Part shown: positions 23,515-29,766 of the stretch, piece after piece | Layout of the letters: each line of letters opens with the position of its first letter | Numbering within the stretch: position 1 is the first letter of the stretch | Virus record (IMG/VR): IMGVR_UViG_3300036781_000522 | Location: 1 to 39,561 of that record | Source: a virus | DNA: 39,561 nt | Strand: one strand, 5' to 3' | Made by a program: the position numbers and the translations under genes | Notes under the pieces: model-generated | What the model was told of the DNA's origin: nothing | What the model saw: the letters and a program-made list of their open reading frames with translations, nothing else | Database searches by the model: none

Positions 23515-23571
23515 ATGCTCTACAAAATCATCAAAATTAAATCAGGCGGCTGGGTGTGGAGGCGCATATGA
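23515..23571 (+). CDS. Possible 18-residue leader peptide
   Basis: A short frame (start LYKIIKIKS, end GGWVWRRI) begins 1 base after the previous stop, and its TGA overlaps the ATG of the phosphoesterase gene (ATGA). The phosphoesterase ribosome site GGAGG lies in its last codons. It may couple translation; it could also be chance. Confidence 0.3.
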   Translation: MLYKIIKIKSGGWVWRRI

Positions 23572-24236
23572 AAATCACCTGCATCGCCGATCTCCACGGA
23601 TTCTATCCTAAACTTCCAGGCGGTGACCTTCTCATTGTGGCTGGGGATCTGACGGCTAGAGATAAGTGTTCAGAATATTCAGAATTTGCAGCATGGCTTT
23701 CTGGGCAAGAGTATACTCAAACAGTTGTAATAGCTGGAAACCATGACAATGAAATTCAAAAAGGATGGTCCCCCTTTGAGGCATTTCAAGACTGTTCATT
23801 CAATGAAGTTGAATATCTCTGCGACTCAGGCACCGAATTCGAGGGCCTCAAGATTTGGGGAAGCCCATGGACCAAGACTTTCCCTCGCATGAATCCGCAC
23901 TGCAAGGCGTTCACCGTTGATACTGAAGAGGAGCTCGCTGAGAAGTGGGCATTGATTCCGAATGATGTGGATATTTTAGTGACTCATTCCCCCGCTTATG
24001 CAATAGGCGATGAAGTTACATCTGGCCCATATCCAGTGAATGTAGGATCTAGATCCATGTGCAAACGACTAATACCTATGAAATTCAAGCTTCATGTATT
24101 TGGGCATATTCACGAAGGGTATTGCCACGAACAGTTGAACAGAAGGTCGGATGGTTCTCTTATACACGTCGTCAACGCCTCCCACGTCAACGAACACTAC
24201 AAACCAGTGAACGCCCCTATCAACATTTCCTTATAA
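23568..24236 (+). CDS. Calcineurin-like metallophosphoesterase
   Basis: 222 residues from the ATG at 23568, which has GGAGG five bases upstream; the GTG at 23556 overlaps that site and is less likely. All core metal-binding motifs are present: DLH (D8, H10), GDL (D27), GNHD (N58, H59), H140 in VTHSP and GHIH (H180, H182). A two-metal phosphodiesterase or phosphatase active on nucleotides, RNA or phosphoproteins is expected. Phage members of the family are often of unknown substrate; some act on cyclic nucleotides or RNA ends. It follows small accessory genes and precedes the U-box unit. Confidence 0.9.
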   Translation: MKITCIADLHGFYPKLPGGDLLIVAGDLTARDKCSEYSEFAAWLSGQEYTQTVVIAGNHDNEIQKGWSPFEAFQDCSFNEVEYLCDSGTEFEGLKIWGSPWTKTFPRMNPHCKAFTVDTEEELAEKWALIPNDVDILVTHSPAYAIGDEVTSGPYPVNVGSRSMCKRLIPMKFKLHVFGHIHEGYCHEQLNRRSDGSLIHVVNASHVNEHYKPVNAPINISL

Positions 24237-24246
24237 TTTATTAAGC

Positions 24247-24276
24247 TTGCATTAATTAATCTCATAGCATTAAAAT
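24247..24276 (+). promoter_or_regulatory. Candidate promoter of the U-box unit
   Basis: TTGCAT (24247-24252) and TAAAAT (24271-24276) are 18 bases apart in an AT-rich gap right after the phosphoesterase stop and about 30 bases before the next gene. With the terminator at 25944 it delimits a self-contained three-gene unit. Confidence 0.6.
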
Positions 24277-24308
24277 AGCTCCCGCATTAGCAAATGAAGG
24301 GGTTGTTT

Positions 24309-24731
24309 ATGAATGCCATTTTTAATTTGATTAGAGAAACGGACCAACTTCTCGATGTCTATCATCGAGAAGAAGCTGGGGTTATTCGTCCTTATAGACT
24401 TATAGAAAGGTCCTATACAATCTCTGCGGTTGGTATTTCAACATTAGGATTTATCGCCTCCTCATTGGAATTTTACAAAGACCCGATTTCCTTAGTATTT
24501 CGAAGATTTGAGGTGTTGGAGAGGGTTAGTGTAGCTTGCTTAGGAATTATGGTTCGATCAACTCCAGAAACCAGAAAAGTCAATCGATTAAACATCGTCG
24601 CCATCACAAATCTTTTTCTATACATCGTATTTCCCCAGTATAAAGCATTAAGGTTCACGCTTTCCATTTTGGAAGCCGCCGGGCGCCTGGGCTGGATTTA
24701 CGACCGATATCAAGGAATAAACCTTCTTTAA
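24309..24731 (+). CDS. Hypothetical membrane-associated protein in the effector-like unit
   Basis: 140 residues from the ATG at 24309, which has AAGGGG upstream (better than the ATG at 24294). The N-terminal 35 residues are polar and helical. Moderately hydrophobic segments follow: SYTISAVGISTLGFIASSLE, VSVACLGIMV, IVAITNLFLYIVF and LRFTLSILEAAGRLGWI. They suggest several membrane-embedded helices, but not a typical transporter. No family is recognised. It is first in a promoter-to-terminator unit with a bilobed hydrophobic protein and a U-box protein, so a role at a host or inclusion membrane is possible. Confidence 0.6.
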   Translation: MNAIFNLIRETDQLLDVYHREEAGVIRPYRLIERSYTISAVGISTLGFIASSLEFYKDPISLVFRRFEVLERVSVACLGIMVRSTPETRKVNRLNIVAITNLFLYIVFPQYKALRFTLSILEAAGRLGWIYDRYQGINLL

Positions 24732-24757
24732 TAATTACATAAATAAAGTAAAATAGT

Positions 24758-25063
24758 ATGGGCATAGAAAACATTGAATCCTCTTCATTAAGACCTCTTG
24801 ATTTTGACCAACAGGTGGCTCAAATAGTTGGAAATGAGATAGCGCGTCGCCGAAACGCTATCAATAGAGAGCTTGCTTCACAACTAGCTCAAAACCTTGC
24901 GCAACAGATAGTAAACCAGCCGACACCTTTCTGGGATAAGGCAATGATTTTTCTCTTCTGTTTGTCTATAGGCGTAGTGACGAGTTTAGTAATTGTCTTA
25001 CCGATATACCTTGTAGCATCCGCGGTTGCAGGTGCAGCATTAGGCGTACTTTCAGTCTTATAA
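24758..25063 (+). CDS. Small protein with bilobed hydrophobic C-terminus (Inc-like topology)
   Basis: 101 residues. Residues 1-58 are polar and helical (QVAQIVGNEIARRRNAINRE). Residues about 62-101 are two hydrophobic lobes, MIFLFCLSIGVVTSLVIVL and YLVASAVAGAALGVLSVL, separated by Pro-Ile. Paired hydrophobic lobes of this size are the hallmark of chlamydial inclusion-membrane (Inc) proteins, although Incs usually carry their hydrophobic domain near the N-terminus; holins can look similar. No signal peptide is present. It lies 26 bases after one gene and 28 before the U-box gene. Inc-like function is inference. Confidence 0.6.
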   Translation: MGIENIESSSLRPLDFDQQVAQIVGNEIARRRNAINRELASQLAQNLAQQIVNQPTPFWDKAMIFLFCLSIGVVTSLVIVLPIYLVASAVAGAALGVLSVL

Positions 25064-25091
25064 AAATCCATATAAACCAAGGAGAGCATAT

Positions 25092-25937
25092 ATGACAGCA
25101 GCAATTAGTAACGACCAGACTAATTTGTTAGGTAAAGAAATATACACAGTAGATAGATATAGTAATGATTCCAAATCATCTAAAGCAAAAAGAGTGGGCG
25201 AGTTTTTAGTAAACAATAAAGTGGTAACAGCAAAACTCATCTGTAAGTCGGCCGGCTCTATCGCATTGGGGACGGCAATCGGCGCTGGCGTTGGAGCAGC
25301 CGCTGCCTCCGTTGTTTGCCCACCCTTAGTTTCTCCAGCAGCGAAAGCAGGAGCAGCTGCCGGAGCCATGCTTGGTATCTACGCAAGCGTTACGGTGCAC
25401 TATGTAGAGTTCCGATCTTCGATGGTTTATGAAAAATGGAAGCAAAAAGCAATACAAGAAAACGTCTACCCCATCTTTGAGAAATACGTAAGCGACCACG
25501 TACCGCATAGACTCATTTGCCCCTACACACTAGGGCTAATCAAAGAACCGGTCAGGGACTCTCACGGACACTACTTTGAAAAGTCGCAGATAGATATTGA
25601 TATGGCCGCAAATAACAAGGTAATAAAATGTTTGCACTCTCAAACTCCTATTACAGATGCGGAGATGGTTTTTGCTCCTGAGTATGCAAGAGAAGTTTTA
25701 GAGGCTTTAAAACCTGCTTTTGATGCCGCGATTAGCGATGCTGTTATTGTTGCTGGTGCAATGGCTTTCCAAGAAAACGCGATTGCAAACAGTAAAGCCG
25801 CGGTACAGTCTGAAATTGATCAGGAACTTGTCGATATGGTCTCGTGTAAGTCAAGTGATGAAGACCTTGAGAAAGCGTCTCAAAAAATGGCAGCAAAAGC
25901 AAAAACCGCCATCCTTAGATGGAGGGTGAGTAAGTAA
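25092..25937 (+). CDS. U-box domain protein with hydrophobic region (effector-like)
   Basis: 281 residues with a GGAGAG site. Residues about 50-105 form a long Gly/Ala-rich hydrophobic region (AGSIALGTAIGAGVGAAAAS, then AAKAGAAAGAMLGIYASVTV) able to enter membranes in two lobes. Residues about 137-207 match the U-box fold: VPHRLICPYTLGLIKEPV, SHGHYFEKSQID, then TPITDAEM and EYAREVLEAL. Key U-box positions are present: CP-x-T, EPV, GH-x-[FY]-E-[KR]-x-x-I. U-boxes bind eukaryotic E2 enzymes as E3 ubiquitin ligases. A helical tail follows. In a phage this implies an effector delivered by the bacterial host into a eukaryotic cell. Confidence 0.85.
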   Translation: MTAAISNDQTNLLGKEIYTVDRYSNDSKSSKAKRVGEFLVNNKVVTAKLICKSAGSIALGTAIGAGVGAAAASVVCPPLVSPAAKAGAAAGAMLGIYASVTVHYVEFRSSMVYEKWKQKAIQENVYPIFEKYVSDHVPHRLICPYTLGLIKEPVRDSHGHYFEKSQIDIDMAANNKVIKCLHSQTPITDAEMVFAPEYAREVLEALKPAFDAAISDAVIVAGAMAFQENAIANSKAAVQSEIDQELVDMVSCKSSDEDLEKASQKMAAKAKTAILRWRVSK

Positions 25938-25943
25938 CCAAAT

Positions 25944-25973
25944 AGGCCCAGGTTTAATCGCTTGGGCCTTTAT
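25944..25973 (+). terminator. Rho-independent-type terminator of the U-box unit
   Basis: The stem AGGCCCA (25944-25950) / TGGGCCT (25963-25969) is followed by TTAT. It lies 7 bases after the U-box stop codon. The T run is short, so termination may be partial. Confidence 0.75.
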
Positions 25974-25987
25974 AAAATGAGCTATAA

Positions 25988-26203
25988 ATGATTTTAATAT
26001 CAGCACTTCTAATATTTTCAAGAGACCATTCTCTATCTCCAAAAGAAAGAGAATACATTGGTTTCTTCGATGACGGGACAGCCGCGCAAGATCATCTCAT
26101 TAAAGAAAACGACCATGTTTCCACAGACTGCCAAAATTTTTTCAAGGTAATAAGAATCACTGAGGACGGCTCAATGGTTTTGATAAAAACAAAAGAGGCC
26201 TAG
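25988..26203 (+). CDS. Small hypothetical protein
   Basis: 71 residues: a short hydrophobic start (ILISALLIFS), then an acidic polar body (SPKEREYIGFFDDGTAAQDH) and a beta-like C-terminus (FFKVIRITEDGSMVLIKTK). No clear ribosome site precedes the ATG. The coding sequence ends inside a hairpin shared with the opposite-strand porin-like gene. No family recognised. Confidence 0.5.
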   Translation: MILISALLIFSRDHSLSPKEREYIGFFDDGTAAQDHLIKENDHVSTDCQNFFKVIRITEDGSMVLIKTKEA

Positions 26204-26220
26204 GCACGATTGCCTAAGCC
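26197..26220. terminator. Hairpin between convergent genes (possible bidirectional terminator)
   Basis: TAGGCA-CGAT-TGCCTA with outer GGC/GCC pairing. It lies at the 3' end of the 25988 gene and about 35 bases beyond the stop of the leftward outer-membrane-protein gene. No strong T run is present in either direction. Confidence 0.45.
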
Positions 26221-26253
26221 CCAGAGGTTCCTACTAAGGAGAGCAGGAAAGTT

Positions 26254-26916
26254 TTAGAATCTGTAGCCAACGCCTGCTTTCAGACCCACATAATTGTTAT
26301 AATCTTTCAAAAGAAGAGCATAAGGCTCCAAACGGAAATCCCAATGGTACCCGGTTCCGAATCGAAAAGTGATTGGGAGGGATCCGTGGAATCCATAAGA
26401 CAGGTCTTCCACCTTGTCAACATTTGCTCCCCAGCTGGTTCCAATGAGCGCTTTTGCAGTTAGGCCCAGATCAAAAGAATTGCTGAATGCGTAATCAGCC
26501 ATAAACCCGATTGTGCCATGGAAAAAATATGGTTCTCTAAAAGTGGTTTCAATTGTGACCCCGCCTTTCTTTTGAATGTAGGACTTTCCTTCTTCCAGAT
26601 CTCTCAGCATTGAAGCTCCAACAACCGGAGTAATGCTAGAACCCTCTGTGAGGGTGAATGAATGGCCGATACGAGCTTCTACCACACCGATTGTAGTTGA
26701 GTCGTTTTTGCCGCGAATGGCGCTAGTTACAAAACTTTCGAAGCCTAAATGAATGGAATCTTTAGCAGATCTTTCGTAGACCAGGCCTGATTGCAAAGCA
26801 ACGATTCGGTTATTATAAATTGGGGCGCCATCTAAGTCGCACTTAGTAGGGGTCGCAATAAGGGACCCAGAGAAAACAGTAAGGCAAGATAGGGCAGAGA
26901 GAAAAATATTCTTCAT
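26254..26916 (-). CDS. Outer-membrane beta-barrel protein with signal peptide
   Basis: 220 residues. KNIFLSALSCLTVFSGSLIA is a classical Sec signal with a likely cleavage near residue 21 (SLIA-TP). The mature part alternates polar and hydrophobic residues in strands (IVALQSGLVYERSA, SIHLGFESFVTSAI, EARIGHSFTL, TFRFGTGYHWDFRL, VGLKAGVGYRF). It ends in an aromatic residue (YRF), the C-terminal signal for BAM-dependent insertion. A phage-carried barrel can change the host surface and block superinfection, like Lom or other conversion proteins. It is a single leftward gene with AAGGAG, set among rightward accessory genes. This indicates a Gram-negative host. Confidence 0.85.
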   Translation of the reverse strand: MKNIFLSALSCLTVFSGSLIATPTKCDLDGAPIYNNRIVALQSGLVYERSAKDSIHLGFESFVTSAIRGKNDSTTIGVVEARIGHSFTLTEGSSITPVVGASMLRDLEEGKSYIQKKGGVTIETTFREPYFFHGTIGFMADYAFSNSFDLGLTAKALIGTSWGANVDKVEDLSYGFHGSLPITFRFGTGYHWDFRLEPYALLLKDYNNYVGLKAGVGYRF

Positions 26917-27018
26917 AACACTCCTTAGGGTTTGTGTATGGCTTCAGCTTAGCAACGGAGCTATTTTTGTGTATAGAAAATATATGAAAGTGGCAGATTG
27001 GCAAAGAAATGGGAGAAA

Positions 27019-27054
27019 GAAGATCATACCGGTGAATCCAACGAAATGATCTTC
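27019..27054 (+). promoter_or_regulatory. Inverted repeat upstream of the Tad2-like gene
   Basis: GAAGATCAT (27019-27027) and ATGATCTTC (27046-27054) are perfect 9-base arms 18 bases apart, ending 15 bases before the ATG at 27070. They could be a leader hairpin or a regulator-binding site. Confidence 0.5.
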
Positions 27055-27069
27055 AACTGAGGAGAAAGA

Positions 27070-27396
27070 ATGAAATTCTGGGAAGGGATGAAGGCCCTTG
27101 ATGAGGGGAAGAAAGTTCGTGGTATAGAATGGCCAGTGAAAGAGTGGATATCTGCAAGCGATGAATCTGATGCGCTACCTTCATTACATCTTTCTTCTTT
27201 GCGGCAAATGGAATGGGAACTCTACGAAGAACTAGAACAGACCCTTTCCTTCGTTGAAGTGTTGAAGGGGCTAAAAGAGGGGAAGAGGTTTAAACGACTT
27301 GGCATGGCGGGCCATTTGGGGAAAGAACATTTGCCGTGCGTACAATTTAGAATTGAGGACCTCGAAGCCACCGACTGGGTTGAGGTGAAAAAATGA
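27070..27396 (+). CDS. Tandem Tad2-like (DUF2829-like) small protein
   Basis: 108 residues with GGAG before the ATG. Two half-repeats are visible: FWEGMKALDEGKKVRGIEW (3-21) and FVEVLKGLKEGKRFKRLGM (60-78), the second ending DLEATDWVEV. The F-x-E-x-x-x-x-L-x-x-G-K-x-x-R pattern plus a terminal DW-x-x-V is typical of DUF2829. Some members of that family (Tad2) sequester the signalling nucleotide of the Thoeris defence system. A double copy in one chain is atypical. An antidefence role is inferred; many DUF2829 proteins are untested. It is coupled to the next gene by ATGA. Confidence 0.55.
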   Translation: MKFWEGMKALDEGKKVRGIEWPVKEWISASDESDALPSLHLSSLRQMEWELYEELEQTLSFVEVLKGLKEGKRFKRLGMAGHLGKEHLPCVQFRIEDLEATDWVEVKK

Positions 27397-27587
27397 CTCT
27401 CGAAGAACTAATACAAACATTTGCCTCTCATGAGAAAATGGCAACAGATCACCATGAAAGGACCATTGATCGTTTTAAGGAAGACCACCCGAATGAGGAG
27501 CTGCCAGAACATTTCAAAGAAACATTTCTGTTACCCACTGCATTGCGATTAATGTGCCAAGAAATCTTAGAATTGAAAAAGAAATAA
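27393..27587 (+). CDS. Small acidic hypothetical protein
   Basis: 64 residues, His/Glu-rich and helical (TLEELIQTFASHEKMATDHH, then EHFKETFLLPTALRLMCQEI). Its ATG overlaps the stop of the Tad2-like gene. It ends directly before the tRNA, so both could share a transcript. No family recognised. Confidence 0.55.
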   Translation: MTLEELIQTFASHEKMATDHHERTIDRFKEDHPNEELPEHFKETFLLPTALRLMCQEILELKKK

Positions 27588-27661
27588 GCTACCTTAGCTC
27601 AGTTGGTAGAGCAGCGCATTCGTAATGCGAAGGTTCGCTGGTTCGATCCCGGCAGGTAGCA
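27588..27661 (+). tRNA. tRNA-Thr (anticodon CGT)
   Basis: The acceptor stem is GCTACCT/AGGTAGC (27588-27594 / 27654-27660), with discriminator A at 27661. The D arm is GCTC...GAGC. The anticodon loop TTCGTAA holds CGT, which reads ACG. The T arm is GCTGG-TTCGATC-CCGGC with one G-T pair. The variable loop is six bases. CCA is not encoded. The D and anticodon arms are very like bacterial tRNA-Thr(CGT). It is the only tRNA found. Confidence 0.93.
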
Positions 27662-27664
27662 AAA

Positions 27665-27709
27665 GATATACCAAGTTACACTCGGATTTGAGTATAAGTC
27701 AGGTATATC
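27665..27709 (+). other. Two-tier hairpin immediately after the tRNA
   Basis: Outer arms GATATACC (27665-27672) / GGTATATC (27702-27709) enclose inner arms TTAcACTC / GAGTaTAA. It starts 4 bases after the tRNA. There is no T run, so it is not a standard terminator. It may guide tRNA 3' processing. Confidence 0.6.
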
Positions 27710-27796
27710 AATCATTGAAACAATAGCTAAGTAATTTAATTGCTTTGAAGTAAATAAAATATTTAACATAGACACCAGAAATCCCCATCACCTATT

Positions 27797-27814
27797 CTCC
27801 CTGCCTAAAGGGAG
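27797..27814 (+). promoter_or_regulatory. Hairpin hiding the ribosome site of the 27823 gene
   Basis: CTCCC (27797-27801) can pair with GGGAG (27810-27814), which is the only ribosome site before the ATG at 27823. The AT-rich stretch 27710-27790 probably contains the promoter, but no element stands out. Confidence 0.5.
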
Positions 27815-27822
27815 TGAACTAA

Positions 27823-28035
27823 ATGACAGCGCCTGTCCAACCAAATTCCACAATACAGACTGACCAAACAACAAAGCAGGAAACCGTTTGCAACTTACAC
27901 ATCTTGAGAGTAAAATCTGCCTTTGAATCGTCTACAAAGGCCCCAGGGTCTAGTATGAAGCAGCAATCTGTCTACTTGATTACTTGCAGAGGGCCTATTA
28001 AGATGCGTAAGCCTCAAGATGAAAAGAAGGACTGA
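27823..28035 (+). CDS. Small hypothetical protein
   Basis: 70 residues, polar, Thr/Gln/Lys-rich (NSTIQTDQTTKQE), with a short hydrophobic core (VYLITCRGPIKM) and a charged C-terminus. Its stop overlaps the next start in a junction (AAGGACTGATGAGCG) like those of the mini-gene array. No family recognised. Confidence 0.5.
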   Translation: MTAPVQPNSTIQTDQTTKQETVCNLHILRVKSAFESSTKAPGSSMKQQSVYLITCRGPIKMRKPQDEKKD

Positions 28036-28238
28036 TGAGCGGCGAATGCGATGATTGCGGGGAACATACAACTGAGTGTGAGTGCGTTGTTATTTCCCCA
28101 ACGAATGAAACAGGACAAATCACCCTGCGCGGACATGTTGGTTCTAAATGGGTACGCTGCGAAAGTTGTAATCAGTCTTGGGTATTAGTAGAGAAAAATT
28201 GTATAAGAACATGCTCTCTTTGTGAGGGAAGTAAATGA
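28035..28238 (+). CDS. Small Cys-rich, zinc-ribbon-like protein
   Basis: 67 residues with eight cysteines: CDDC (5-8), CEC near residue 15, CESC near residue 42 and CSLC near residue 62. The pairs are spaced as in zinc ribbons, and the centre is beta-like. Such phage proteins bind nucleic acid or inhibit host enzymes, but nothing specific is visible. The start overlaps the previous stop, and the stop overlaps a 17-residue frame. Confidence 0.6.
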   Translation: MSGECDDCGEHTTECECVVISPTNETGQITLRGHVGSKWVRCESCNQSWVLVEKNCIRTCSLCEGSK

Positions 28239-28288
28239 AATTCTGGGAAGCGATTAGTGAAATAAATCCCCCTTCCTGTGTACAATAA
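28235..28288 (+). pseudogene. Truncated copy of the Tad2-like gene start
   Basis: A 17-residue frame begins KFWEAISEINPP. Its first 17 bases are identical to the start of the Tad2-like gene at 27070, which reads KFWEGMKALDEG. It ends at a TAA after VQ. The ATG overlaps the previous stop (ATGA), so it would be translated. Likely a remnant of a second DUF2829-type gene. Confidence 0.5.
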
Positions 28289-28311
28289 ATGGACGAACCG
28301 GAGACCGACAC

Positions 28312-28695
28312 ATGACACCAGAAGCAATTCACCTGATCTACGAAATCGCTGGCACGCTCGCTATTGTTGGCGGGGCAGCGTGGAAAATTATCTCGATTAT
28401 AAATACAAAGCTCCAGTCTTATGACGCTAAAAACCAAGAAAAGCTCCATTCATATGACATTAAAAACCAAGAGAGGTTCACTGTCATATGCGATTACCTT
28501 GAGTCGATTGAGACGAGAGTAACGCGCCTCCATGAAGACATGATCTATGTCGACAACGACCTTAGTAACATGGAAGAGAAGATCATTCAGCTTGAATACC
28601 GCCCGACAGCGGCGCCAGGCGCTCAGGGCACACATACGCCCATTCAGCCGCTTCCGCAACCGATTAGAAGAATGAGAAGACGCAGGGGGCTTTAA
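28312..28695 (+). CDS. Membrane-anchored coiled-coil protein (hypothetical)
   Basis: 127 residues. A hydrophobic N-terminal segment (AGTLAIVGGAAWKIISII) is followed by a duplicated motif (LQSYDAKNQEKLHSYDIKNQ, positions about 34-53), a coiled-coil (DYLESIETRVTRLHEDMIYV) and a Pro/Arg-rich end (IRRMRRRRG). The layout resembles the small genes at 2009 and 2204. Possible roles include holin-like protein or membrane-tethered exclusion factor. Its stop overlaps the next start (TAATG). Confidence 0.6.
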   Translation: MTPEAIHLIYEIAGTLAIVGGAAWKIISIINTKLQSYDAKNQEKLHSYDIKNQERFTVICDYLESIETRVTRLHEDMIYVDNDLSNMEEKIIQLEYRPTAAPGAQGTHTPIQPLPQPIRRMRRRRGL

Positions 28696-29063
28696 TGCGC
28701 TGGATAGACCCCGAAAAGAAAAAGCCCCCGATCGGAAGGCCCTGCATAGTAAAGGCCGTTAACCTAGACAATGGGCGACATAGGCTTGTTATAGACTCCT
28801 ATGGGGCTGCTTATGACGGTGACAATGAATTGGATGGGGATTGTAGCGGACGACTTCGCTTTGGGTGCGAGCGGGAATTTTTAAATACTCGAGTGGTTCT
28901 TTACACTATTCTTCCTAGACTTCCAATCACAATTAAACAACGAATTAGCCTGATAAAGATGCGCTATAAAAAGAAACTTATCTGGAGCCTAATAATCGCA
29001 CTCGGGATTCTCTTCTTGCTCCTTACTCCAGTGCTGATTCCATATCTCAGCGCAATCTTCTGA
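28695..29063 (+). CDS. DUF551-like protein with C-terminal membrane segment
   Basis: 122 residues. The N-terminus (RWIDPEKKKPPIGRPCIVKA) is a loose DUF551-type opening, followed by a beta-like core. A basic stretch (RYKKK) leads into one hydrophobic segment (LIWSLIIALGILFLLLTPVL). The combination suggests a cytoplasmic domain tethered to the inner membrane. The last 75 bases overlap an opposite-strand gene (28989-29165). Confidence 0.6.
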   Translation: MRWIDPEKKKPPIGRPCIVKAVNLDNGRHRLVIDSYGAAYDGDNELDGDCSGRLRFGCEREFLNTRVVLYTILPRLPITIKQRISLIKMRYKKKLIWSLIIALGILFLLLTPVLIPYLSAIF

Positions 29064-29165
29064 GATATCGTCGGCTGTGAGACTCTGCATGTGCTTTGTA
29101 AACTCGTGCAGACTGCCGCAGTCCTCTACGATATTCCAGGCGATGTATTCGAGTTTAGGTTTCAT
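28989..29165 (-). CDS. Small acidic hypothetical protein
   Basis: 58 residues (KPKLEYIAWNIVEDCGSLHE, later DDISEDCAEIWNQHWSKEQE). The ATG overlaps the stop of the 106-residue gene (TGATG), so it is coupled. It overlaps the end of the opposite-strand 28695 gene by 75 bases; both may be real. No family recognised. Confidence 0.5.
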   Translation of the reverse strand: MKPKLEYIAWNIVEDCGSLHEFTKHMQSLTADDISEDCAEIWNQHWSKEQEENPECDY

Positions 29166-29485
29166 CACACCACAAAATCATCGACTTCATATTCAGATGG
29201 CCTTTTATGGGGCTGACTTGTGGCCATCTTTTGCGTCTTCTCATGAGTAATGCAAAGCATCAAATCTAAAGAAGGGAGTCCAGGCCCTGCGCTAATGTCT
29301 GGCCAAATAACATATTCGAAGAACTCGAGCCATTCTTTTCTAAGATCAATGTAGCACTGCTCTGCTTCTGTTTTTGCGCTTGGTTCTGCGCCGAGTTTCT
29401 TTTTCTTCGCGATTGCCTTTTTAAGGCCAGAAGGCATTTTATTATCAACAAAGACAGGGTACCCGGTGCTTTTATCTACGTCCAT
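29165..29485 (-). CDS. Hypothetical protein
   Basis: 106 residues, with a strong GAGGAGGG site. The N-terminus (VDKSTGYPVFVDNK) is followed by a Lys-rich run (KKAIAKKKKLG) and a helical part with aromatic residues (YIDLRKEWLEFFEYVIWPDI). The C-terminus is polar. No family recognised. It is leftward and coupled to the 58-residue gene. Confidence 0.55.
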   Translation of the reverse strand: MDVDKSTGYPVFVDNKMPSGLKKAIAKKKKLGAEPSAKTEAEQCYIDLRKEWLEFFEYVIWPDISAGPGLPSLDLMLCITHEKTQKMATSQPHKRPSEYEVDDFVV

Positions 29486-29528
29486 ATGCCCTCCTCGGCG
29501 TGAATGAATGCAACCATTCTACAATATG

Positions 29529-29543
29529 TGTTAGTGACTAACA
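29529..29543. promoter_or_regulatory. Perfect operator-like palindrome
   Basis: TGTTAGT-G-ACTAACA, a 15-base perfect dyad, lies between the divergent starts at 29485 and 29590. It is suited to a dimeric HTH regulator. Confidence 0.6.
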
Positions 29544-29589
29544 AGAGCCAATCTTCCCTTTAATTCCAACCAATGATTTACTTGCGCAA

Positions 29590-29766
29590 ATGGATAAAAA
29601 AGAAGTTGAAACGATCCTACGCCAATGGGTGGAGGATTTTGATAAGATGCGCATTGAAGAGCTTAGCCAGCCTGTGACTAACTATCAAATGAAGAATTTA
29701 GTGTGGGTACTAAGTAATGCTTTTAAGGAGAGTCCTCTTCCCGAGCCCGATCAATCGCTTCGGTAA
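29590..29766 (+). CDS. Small hypothetical protein
   Basis: 58 residues with plausible protein composition: an N-terminal helix (DKKEVETILRQWVEDFDKM), an NYQMKNLVWVLSNAFKE helix and a polar end. No clear ribosome site. Its last 44 bases overlap the end of the opposite-strand HTH gene. It may be transcribed from the region containing the TGTTAGTGACTAACA palindrome. Confidence 0.45.
   Translation: MDKKEVETILRQWVEDFDKMRIEELSQPVTNYQMKNLVWVLSNAFKESPLPEPDQSLR

Noticed and set aside
25058-25369. Leftward 103-codon frame with an Ala/Pro-rich start, opposite the U-box gene
   Set aside because: It is the complement of the hydrophobic Gly/Ala region of the U-box protein and has no ribosome site or context.
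27588-27709. Active att site
   Set aside because: No integrase gene was found anywhere and no duplicated tRNA 3' end is present, so attachment is not claimed as a feature.
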